Source: Spirosoma fluviale
GTDB lineage: Bacteria > Bacteroidota > Bacteroidia > Cytophagales > Flexibacteraceae
Assembly (NCBI GenBank): GCA_945883425.1
Contig: CAMCXM010000005.1
Coordinates: 1-56,531 of the forward strand
Direction of reading: 5' to 3'
DNA length: 56,531 nt
Under the pieces are notes generated by a model. That model was not told where the DNA came from and did not search any database. It saw only the letters and a program-made list of their open reading frames with translations. Shown here in pieces: positions 49,667-56,531 of the stretch (positions are counted from its first letter, which is position 1; every line of letters begins with the position of its first letter). The translations under genes and the position numbers were made by a program.

Positions 49667-50389
49667 ATGAAATTCCGTTTCTTCCATATTGGCTGTCTGT
49701 TGTTTGCCTTTGCCTGCAAACCGGATACTTTGCTGGACTGTGTCAACTCAACCGGGCCCGTCCGTGAGGAGAAACGAATAATCGGGCAATTCGACAATCT
49801 GTTAGTGGATTCGGATATAGATGTGATCTGGCACGACTCCAGTGAAAATCTGGTGGTTGTTCGCTGCGGACGGCATCTCTTGAAGAAAGTAAAAACGGAG
49901 GTGGAAGGCAAAACGCTCATTCTCAAAAATGAAAATCGCTGCAACTGGGTTCGGTCTTACGACAATCCCATGCGGATCGACGTGTATTCAAAAGCACCGT
50001 ATCTGATTACGCTGAAAGGATTTGGAACCTTCACCACCGAAGATTCACTCAAAACAACACCCCTGACAATACAGGATTACGGTGCAGGATTAGTGAATTT
50101 GAATGTAAAAGTGGGCGAATTTTATCTCGATTTCGACAGTCCAAACGATTGCCAGGTGGCGGGTGAAACCGATAAAGCGGTGTATTCCATTCAGCGATAT
50201 GGCAAATTGAAGGCAGAAAACATGGTTGTGAATCAACTCATCCTCACCATGAAAGGCGAGAACGATGCCTGGATTTCGGTGCGGGATTCTGTAAAAGGAA
50301 ACCACGAAAGCCAGAGGACGGTCTACCTGAAAGGCAATCCAGTCAACCGCGTCATCAAAAAATCAAGTGGCTGGTTTGCGAATGACTAA
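49667..50389 (+). CDS. GIN domain (DUF2807) lipoprotein
   Basis: CLLFAFACKP lipobox; IGQFDNLLVDSDIDVIWHDSSENLVVVRCGRHLLKKVKTEVEGKTLILKNENRCNW. Confidence 0.8.
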   Translation: MKFRFFHIGCLLFAFACKPDTLLDCVNSTGPVREEKRIIGQFDNLLVDSDIDVIWHDSSENLVVVRCGRHLLKKVKTEVEGKTLILKNENRCNWVRSYDNPMRIDVYSKAPYLITLKGFGTFTTEDSLKTTPLTIQDYGAGLVNLNVKVGEFYLDFDSPNDCQVAGETDKAVYSIQRYGKLKAENMVVNQLILTMKGENDAWISVRDSVKGNHESQRTVYLKGNPVNRVIKKSSGWFAND

Positions 50390-51679
50390 CTACAACCAGG
50401 GTTTGGAAATAGCTTCCGCATAAATCTTCCAGCTGAACTTGAGCGCCATTGACTTCATATTTTCTTCCGGAACAGGTGACTTCAGAAAGGTTTTCATCAT
50501 TTCTGCCATGTGTGCCACATCGCCGTCGTTGGCCAGATAACCGTTTTCGCCATCGATGATGGTTTCAGGAAAATGCCCCACCCGACTCGCCAGAATGGGT
50601 TTGTTGAAATTATAGGCCATCGACTCCACGCCTGACGGAGTCGCGTATTCATAAAACAACAGAATGCAGTCGGAAACCTGGAAATAGCGGTAGACTTCTT
50701 CATTCGGAACAAAGTCATTAACGACAGCCACTTTATCTTTCAGCCCCAACGTTTCAATCAGACCCAATGGATTATAATCCGATTCATCATCACCCGATTT
50801 CGACAAAATACTTCGGGCAATTTTGAAAGCTGTTTTCTTGAATTTGTTGATCCATTTTGTCTCGTCCAAAGTCTTCCAGAACGATTCACCCACAATCAGC
50901 AACGAAACATCGTCACGCTCTTTGGCCAATTTGGCAAACGACTCAAGGCAATAATGCAGGCCTTTGTATTTCCGGATAAAGCCAAAGAACAGGAAAACGT
51001 GCTTTTTCAGACCCAGCCTTTTCTTTTCAGCCTCGATATCAAAATTGGGATCCGGCTTGAACATGTCGTACACCGGATGAAAAAGCTTCACCACCGGCAG
51101 TCCGTCTTCTTTTTTATGGTTGTGAAAGCGATTGCCGGTTTCGTTTACAATGTATCGCTGGCCCGGAAAGACTTCTTCCAGTTCGCGGATTGTTTTGGAA
51201 GCGTGCACCACAAATCCAGACGCATGCTGAAGCGCAAAACGGGTAAAAAACCGGTCGATGAAACTCTGCTCTTTCTGGATTACAAAGTGGAGATCAAACA
51301 AAACCTCAATGTCCGTTTCCTTCCGGAGTTTCTTTACCAGAAAACCCAATGGCAAACCCTGTAAGGCAATCGACCATTGAATGACAACACACTTCGGGCC
51401 GATTTCACGAATGAGTTCGGCTGTACTAGACCAGGTGGAAGGCTTGTTGTAATCAGTAATGTAATGAACCTGAACCGAGGTGCCGGCCATTTTATCTTCT
51501 TTGGAAACCTTATCGGCAAAATCCCTTGGGATCAAAGCCGGGTATTGCTGCGTCCAGGAAACAAGGTGAACATCCCAGCAACCCAGAGCGTCCATCGCTC
51601 TGGCAAGGGAAATGTTGTAGTTGGCGAGGCCACCTTTAAAGTATGGACCCGGTCCGAAGAGAACAATTTTATTGCGCAT
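50390..51679 (-). CDS. Glycosyltransferase family 4-like
   Basis: MRNKIVLFGPGPYFKGGLANYNISLARAMDALG; FLFFGFIRKYKGLHYCLESFAKL; EYATPSGVESMAYNFNKPILASRVGHFPETIIDGENGYL; start 51679. Confidence 0.88.
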   Translation of the reverse strand: MRNKIVLFGPGPYFKGGLANYNISLARAMDALGCWDVHLVSWTQQYPALIPRDFADKVSKEDKMAGTSVQVHYITDYNKPSTWSSTAELIREIGPKCVVIQWSIALQGLPLGFLVKKLRKETDIEVLFDLHFVIQKEQSFIDRFFTRFALQHASGFVVHASKTIRELEEVFPGQRYIVNETGNRFHNHKKEDGLPVVKLFHPVYDMFKPDPNFDIEAEKKRLGLKKHVFLFFGFIRKYKGLHYCLESFAKLAKERDDVSLLIVGESFWKTLDETKWINKFKKTAFKIARSILSKSGDDESDYNPLGLIETLGLKDKVAVVNDFVPNEEVYRYFQVSDCILLFYEYATPSGVESMAYNFNKPILASRVGHFPETIIDGENGYLANDGDVAHMAEMMKTFLKSPVPEENMKSMALKFSWKIYAEAISKPWL

Positions 51680-51689
51680 CGTTAAAACT

Positions 51690-51718
51690 AAAAATCCCCT
51701 GGACGTATCCAGAGGATT
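51690..51718 (-). terminator. Intrinsic terminator between tRNA(CAT) and glycosyltransferase gene
   Basis: Minus strand AATCCTCTGGA-TACG-TCCAGGGGATTTTT. Confidence 0.6.
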
Positions 51719-51736
51719 CTGACAAACGTTTGTTTG

Positions 51737-51810
51737 TGGGCCCGCATGGGCTTGAACCATGGACCCCCTGATTATGAGTCAGGTGCTCTAACCAGCTGAG
51801 CTACAAGCCC
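51737..51810 (-). tRNA. tRNA with CAT anticodon (elongator Met or Ile2)
   Basis: Minus strand GGGCTTGTAGCTCAGCTGGTTAGAGCACCTGACTCATAATCAGGGGGTCCATGGTTCAAGCCCATGCGGGCCCA; Met versus lysidine-Ile not resolved by eye. Confidence 0.92.
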
Positions 51811-51889
51811 GGTTTCGCGAATTGCTTCGAAAAACGGATTGCAAAAGTAGAAAAAGAAGATTCAGGAACAAACAGTTGCCCGATCAATT

Positions 51890-53197
51890 TCAAATTTGTT
51901 TCCGGAAATCCGGACTGTTTCGGTTTTCCAGCCTGTGGGTGAGAACAATGGATTTTCGACCGGATGAATTTTCAAAACAGAAAAGAAACTGATCGCCGCT
52001 TTCTCCCCATTTGTATTTCTTCCGCATATCGTCGGCTGATTGCGGGAAATTGCGGGACACCACATGCAGTCCTTTGCTTTTGAACTGCCGCGAAAATTCT
52101 GCCAGAGAATCAAACACGCTTTCCACCTGAAAAACTCGTCCCGGAAAATCCAACGGTTCTTCCAGACTGGCAAACAAGCGGGCTTCTTTTGAAAGCAGGG
52201 TCCATTTTTCCGCTGATGCAAGTAACATGGCACTTTTCCCTTTCCGGATTCCGGCCCAGGGATCCAGCAAATACTGATTGGGTGACGGACTTCCGATTGC
52301 GGGAGAATCCACTTGTTCCTGCGGAATTTCTATTTCGGCGTACTGTCCTTTCTTATTGATGTCCACCACACGAAAAACTGGCAGCACATTTTCTTTCCGG
52401 AAATCCCACCGGATCAGTACCTCCTTCACTTCATTGGAAACCGACACAATCCAGACGGAATCCGCTCCGGGCAAGGCTTCCAGAATCTCATCCGGGTCGT
52501 CCATCGGCGAAAGTTTCACCAGCAAAACAGAAGGACGGATCCGTAAAAACGAATGCAGTTCCTGCACCGAAGGACGGGTATCTTTCCAGGAAGAAAGTCG
52601 TTGCCCTTCCGCTGAACGACGATCGGGATCGGCGTAAACCAAAACATGTTCCTCATTAAAATTGATGTGTTCCAGAGAAGAAACTTCAAATGGTTCCGGT
52701 TTTAAAACCACACCTTCCGGACGGAGTCTCTCGAGATTGTGATGCAAAAACCGGGCACGGTTTGGATCCGATTCAAAGGCCGTGAGTTTGCGGGCATTCG
52801 TACCCAGAAAAAAGGAATCGACACCAAGTCCGGCACAGACGTCGATGAGGTGTTCGATTTCGGGTTCGATCAGTCGGCATTTCCAACGGGCCACGAGTTC
52901 AGAGCTGCATTGCTCCAGAGCGACACGGTCCGGAAAAATCAGGTCGGCCCTCTCCCACCAGGTCGGTAGTTTCTCTTTTGCCAAACCATATAGCTGCGAT
53001 TGTTCCACCAGTCGGGCATTGTCAACCTCCGGGAAAACCGGTTTCCGGAAAGGCAGTTTCTGCCGATCGGCTGCTGACAGATTTTTGCTGAAAGCCAGAT
53101 GCTTTGGCGAGAGAGGTTGGAATTCCAATTCGAAGAAAGATGGGGTGCAAATAAACCGGAATATTCTGTTGGCTGTGAAATGCAGATCAGTCAACAA
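51890..53197 (-). CDS. THUMP-like class I SAM-dependent methyltransferase
   Basis: IEHLIDVCAGLGVDSFFLGTNARKLTAFESDPNRARFLHHNLERL; VLVYADPDRR. Confidence 0.82.
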   Translation of the reverse strand: MLTDLHFTANRIFRFICTPSFFELEFQPLSPKHLAFSKNLSAADRQKLPFRKPVFPEVDNARLVEQSQLYGLAKEKLPTWWERADLIFPDRVALEQCSSELVARWKCRLIEPEIEHLIDVCAGLGVDSFFLGTNARKLTAFESDPNRARFLHHNLERLRPEGVVLKPEPFEVSSLEHINFNEEHVLVYADPDRRSAEGQRLSSWKDTRPSVQELHSFLRIRPSVLLVKLSPMDDPDEILEALPGADSVWIVSVSNEVKEVLIRWDFRKENVLPVFRVVDINKKGQYAEIEIPQEQVDSPAIGSPSPNQYLLDPWAGIRKGKSAMLLASAEKWTLLSKEARLFASLEEPLDFPGRVFQVESVFDSLAEFSRQFKSKGLHVVSRNFPQSADDMRKKYKWGESGDQFLFCFENSSGRKSIVLTHRLENRNSPDFRKQI

Positions 53198-53513
53198 ACG
53201 TCTCCTGAATCACGCTCTTCACTTTTTCAATTTCAGATTCTGATAAAGTTCCGAATTTCTTTACGATTCGGGCCCGATCAATTGTCCGAATCTGATCAAT
53301 GACAACCCAGCCTTTTGTTTTTATTTGTTGGACTTCAACCCTTGTTGGATAAGGTTTAGAGCTGCTTGTCATAGGTGCAATCACAATGGTTTGCAAGTAT
53401 CGGTTCATTTCATTTGGAGATAAAACAATACAGGGCTTTGTCTTTTTCAATTCACTTCCAATGGTGGGATCCAGATTCACCAGCACGATATCATATTGGC
53501 TTATTGGCTCCAT
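53187..53513 (-). CDS. mazF: MazF/PemK-type endoribonuclease toxin
   Basis: QYDIVLVNLDPTIGSELKKTKPCIVLSPNEMNRYLQTIVIAPMTS. Confidence 0.93.
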   Translation of the reverse strand: MEPISQYDIVLVNLDPTIGSELKKTKPCIVLSPNEMNRYLQTIVIAPMTSSSKPYPTRVEVQQIKTKGWVVIDQIRTIDRARIVKKFGTLSESEIEKVKSVIQETFVD

Positions 53514-53749
53514 TCCTGAAAATTTTCGTCCTCAAATACATCATCCATCAAAAGTTGATCATCTCCGTTTTCATGCATCAGTTTAAATGAGGCCTCCCAG
53601 TTTTTACGAGGTTCTGGTTTTGCTTTGAGGATAAAATATCCACTTTCCATGATCAATTCGATTTTATTGCTGATGCTGTACTTTTCCAGGATCATCTTCG
53701 GAAGTCGAATTCCTTTTGAGTTTCCAATATTGATGACAGATATTTCCAT
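53501..53749 (-). CDS. mazE: MazE/AbrB-type antitoxin
   Basis: VINIGNSKGIRLPKMILEKYSISNKIELIMESGYFILK. Confidence 0.92.
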   Translation of the reverse strand: MEISVINIGNSKGIRLPKMILEKYSISNKIELIMESGYFILKAKPEPRKNWEASFKLMHENGDDQLLMDDVFEDENFQEWSQ

Positions 53750-53966
53750 GGTGAAGACTTTTGTGACTACAAAGTAATTACAAATTTTGAAATTTCAACA
53801 CATATTCAATCTGAATCCAACCAAACTTGAGCCCAGGATATTCAGAAGTAAAATTCAGACTGTTCTCATTCTTTGAAAATGAAACTTTCAGAGAGTGAAT
53901 CTCACAAAGATAAAAAACGCTTTCTTTGAACGACCTAATTAAACCTCCACTCCTTTCCGGATTCTC

Positions 53967-55310
53967 ATGGGCTCCTCCATACTTTTCAACATGATTCGTC
54001 AAATTCTTCCGATTATTTCTTTCCTCATACTTCTGACTTTCGATGCCCGCAGCCAGAATCTGTATTTCCCTCCGGTGAACAACAATCTGCCCTGGGATAC
54101 GCTTTCGCCGCAAAGTCTGGGATGGTGCACCGATAAAACCGACAGCCTGTTTCAATACCTTCAGGAGGAAAACAGCAAAGCGTTCATCGTGCTAAAAGAC
54201 GGAAAAATCGTCATCGAAAAATACTTCGGCAGCTTTACACAGGACAGCATCTGGTACTGGGCATCGGCAGGTAAAACGCTGACGTCCTTTCTAATCGGCA
54301 AAGCACAGGAGGACGGAATCCTGAGTTTGGCGGACAGCAGTTCGCGGTTTCTGGGAACCGGATGGACGAGCGAAACTCCGGAAAAAGAACGCAAGATCAC
54401 CATCCGAAACCAACTCACGATGACCACCGGGCTGAACGACAACGTCCCCGATAACCATTGCACCATCGACACCTGCCTTCAATATCTGACCGATGCCGGC
54501 AATCGCTGGGCTTACCACAATGCTCCTTATACCTTACTCGAAAAAGTATTGACAAATGCCAGCGGCCAGGCCATCAACACCTACACTCAAACAAAATTGA
54601 AAACACCAACCGGCATCACCGGAATCTGGCTCACAAGCGATTACAACAATGTATTTTACAGCAAACCCCGGTCGATGGCACGGTTTGGCTTGCTGGCGCT
54701 CAACAAATTCAACTGGAATGGAAATGCACTTCTGACCGATACGGCTTTCATAAACCAAAGCACCCGTACTTCCCAGGCATTCAATCCATCATACGGTTAC
54801 TTGTGGTGGCTCAACGGTAAATCCTCGTTTATGGCACCGACAAGTCAGTTAGTTTTTCCCGGATCGTATGCGCCTCAGGCACCGGCCGACATGTTTGCGG
54901 CCATTGGGAAAAATGGCCAGCTCATCTGCGTAGTGCCCTCGAAAAAGCTGGTGGTGGTCCGGATGGGAAATTCTTCCAACGGAAATGAAGTGCCGTTCAC
55001 ATTGTGCAATGAGATCTGGAAGCGCCTCAACCTTGTGATCTGTGAACCCACCCAAACAGGAAACATAAAGTTCCGTCCTGAAATCAAACTGTTCCCGAAT
55101 CCGGCGACTAATGAACTGACGGTTTCAGGATTCTCTTCAGCTACATCTGTTGTGGAAATCCGGGATGTGCAGGGCAAAATCGCATTTCAACAAACCGGCA
55201 ATTGTACGGACGCTATCCAGATCAAAACCAGCAACTGGCCATCCAGATTGTATTTGGTTCGGGTGTTGGATGGATCTGAAATAAGGATAATACGATTTGT
55301 GAAACGGTAA
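53967..55310 (+). CDS. Serine hydrolase (beta-lactamase family) with T9SS type-A C-terminal sorting domain
   Basis: WASAGKTLTSFLIG (SxxK), YHNAPYTLLEKV, C-terminal KLFPNPATNELTVSG...YLVRVLDGSEIRIIRFVKR; start may be 53991. Confidence 0.88.
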   Translation: MGSSILFNMIRQILPIISFLILLTFDARSQNLYFPPVNNNLPWDTLSPQSLGWCTDKTDSLFQYLQEENSKAFIVLKDGKIVIEKYFGSFTQDSIWYWASAGKTLTSFLIGKAQEDGILSLADSSSRFLGTGWTSETPEKERKITIRNQLTMTTGLNDNVPDNHCTIDTCLQYLTDAGNRWAYHNAPYTLLEKVLTNASGQAINTYTQTKLKTPTGITGIWLTSDYNNVFYSKPRSMARFGLLALNKFNWNGNALLTDTAFINQSTRTSQAFNPSYGYLWWLNGKSSFMAPTSQLVFPGSYAPQAPADMFAAIGKNGQLICVVPSKKLVVVRMGNSSNGNEVPFTLCNEIWKRLNLVICEPTQTGNIKFRPEIKLFPNPATNELTVSGFSSATSVVEIRDVQGKIAFQQTGNCTDAIQIKTSNWPSRLYLVRVLDGSEIRIIRFVKR

Positions 55311-55426
55311 GCTCACTTTACTGCATTGACAGATCCTGAATACACTGTTCCCGAATCGCCCAGATTTCATCCGGAGAAAAATGAATCCTGCACTCACACC
55401 ATAAACCCAAATTCCGCAATAGGATT

Positions 55427-55532
55427 TAAATGATTGATTTTCTATGCTTTATAACCTCACCTAAATCCTCCCGAAGCCAGTTCGGGACAGGTCCTCCAAT
55501 GTAGAGGACTTAAGGTGAAAATCAATCATTTA
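55427..55532. repeat. Compound inverted-repeat element
   Basis: 16-bp perfect arms TAAATGATTGATTTTC (55427-55442) / GAAAATCAATCATTTA (55517-55532); inner CCCGAA/TTCGGG (55470-55475/55481-55486) and GTCCTC/GAGGAC (55491-55496/55504-55509) hairpins. Confidence 0.8.
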
Positions 55533-56531
55533 TGAACCAAAAGCTTTTTCTATTGCAGAATTTGGGATAATTTCTGCCAGAAATTCTTTCAGGCCAATGA
55601 CCACAACTCCGTCACGGATCGGATAAGGATCGCCTGTAGGCACAACCACAAAATTTCGCTTCGTCTGAAGATCGGAAATGGTTTCAAAAAAACCCTTAGT
55701 CACGGATGGTTGAAGACTGTATTTGATCTCGATCGCAATTTCAGGTGCCCCATTCAAAGACAAAACCAGATCACATTCGGCACCATTGTGGGTTCGATAA
55801 TAATGTAGGTCGTACCGTTGCCCAAGAGCCAGATGAATCTGCTCGATTACGTATCCTTCCCATGAAGCACCAATCCGACCATCACCATGCAAAGCATCAA
55901 AATCCTGTATATGAATCAACTGATGCAGAATACCAGAATCCCGAATGTAAATTTTCGGTGAACGAACCAGCCTTTTGAGGAAGTTTCCTTCCAACGGCTG
56001 AAGTTCATGTACAAGGAATGCTTCTTTCAAAAAAAACAGGTACCGGTTGATGGTATTCGCCGTCAAACCCATAACCGATGCGATGCGGCTTGCGTTCCAG
56101 ATTTTCCCGTGGTAGGATGCCAGAATCCGCCAGAACCTGTCAATCAGCAAGGGGCTCACTTTCAGACCCAGATCCCGAAGATCACGGCTGGTGTAATTTC
56201 GAATGTAAGCGTTGAGCCATCGTCGGCTTGCTTCCGGCTTGCCTGCCAGCAATGATCCTGGATATCCTCCCCGAAACCAGTGATCGGACATTGATTTTTC
56301 TTCTTGAATTTCTCGTAGCGAAAAGGGAGAAAGCTCGAAATAATAGATCCGTCCGGTCAGCGATTCGACAGATTGCTGTAGCAGGCTGGGTGAAGCGGAG
56401 CCCAGAATGAGGAACCGTCCGTTTCTGCGCTTTTGATCCACCAAAGCACGAATGAGGGCAAACAAGTTTGGAGCATGGTGGATTTCGTCGATGATGATCA
56501 GTTTGTCTTCATGCGATTTTAAAAACAGCTC
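55530..56531 (-). CDS. AAA+ ATPase with C-terminal DUF4143, 5' end beyond the window
   Basis: Reading frame continues to the window edge as ELFLKSHEDKLIIIDEIHHAPNLFALI; LILGSASPSLLQQSVESLTGRI; GAECDLVLS..IEIKYS. Confidence 0.92.
   Translation of the reverse strand, partial: ELFLKSHEDKLIIIDEIHHAPNLFALIRALVDQKRRNGRFLILGSASPSLLQQSVESLTGRIYYFELSPFSLREIQEEKSMSDHWFRGGYPGSLLAGKPEASRRWLNAYIRNYTSRDLRDLGLKVSPLLIDRFWRILASYHGKIWNASRIASVMGLTANTINRYLFFLKEAFLVHELQPLEGNFLKRLVRSPKIYIRDSGILHQLIHIQDFDALHGDGRIGASWEGYVIEQIHLALGQRYDLHYYRTHNGAECDLVLSLNGAPEIAIEIKYSLQPSVTKGFFETISDLQTKRNFVVVPTGDPYPIRDGVVVIGLKEFLAEIIPNSAIEKAFGS

Noticed and set aside
51680-51760. N-terminal extension of the glycosyltransferase ORF to 51760
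   Set aside because: The extension runs through the terminator and into the tRNA gene; MRNKIVLFGPGPYFKGG at 51679 is the natural start.
1-56531. Prophage, integrative element or biosynthetic gene cluster spanning the window
   Set aside because: No integrase, phage structural, conjugation, NRPS or PKS genes; the carotenoid operon is the only secondary-metabolism locus.

Overview
This is a 56.5 kb chromosomal window from a member of the Bacteroidetes. The phylum call rests on a T9SS type-A sorting domain, a PorE-like OmpA protein, TAnnTTTG-type -7 boxes, bactofilin and an S46 peptidase. Most of the window is housekeeping: dnaN, sucD, ald, aspS, folA, folB, folC, leuS, recG, mnmA, murB, ispH and a carotenoid operon. 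There are two tRNA genes, two toxin-antitoxin pairs, and envelope/OmpA proteins. No prophage, transposase, CRISPR array, rRNA or retroelement was seen. The most interesting locus is leuS (25781-29065). The LeuRS reading frame is interrupted in frame by about 172 codons encoding an apparently complete DUF559 (Vsr/PD-(D/E)XK-like) nuclease domain. G/C-rich terminal inverted repeats bound the insert, and there is no stop codon and no intein splicing signature. Directly upstream of leuS is a solitary four-helix-bundle (S23/IVP-like) gene flanked by heptanucleotide arrays in opposite orientation. The downstream array is a perfect 10 x 7 bp repeat ending 10 bp before the leuS GTG start. Other structure includes a duplicated 146-bp four-hairpin (REP-like) element, a compound hairpin at the other end of the window, and DUF4143 AAA ATPase paralogs next to both. 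An iterated GTTAAACAAAA motif lies upstream of the carotenoid sigma-factor operon. All calls come from reading sequence and translations by eye; no database search was run.
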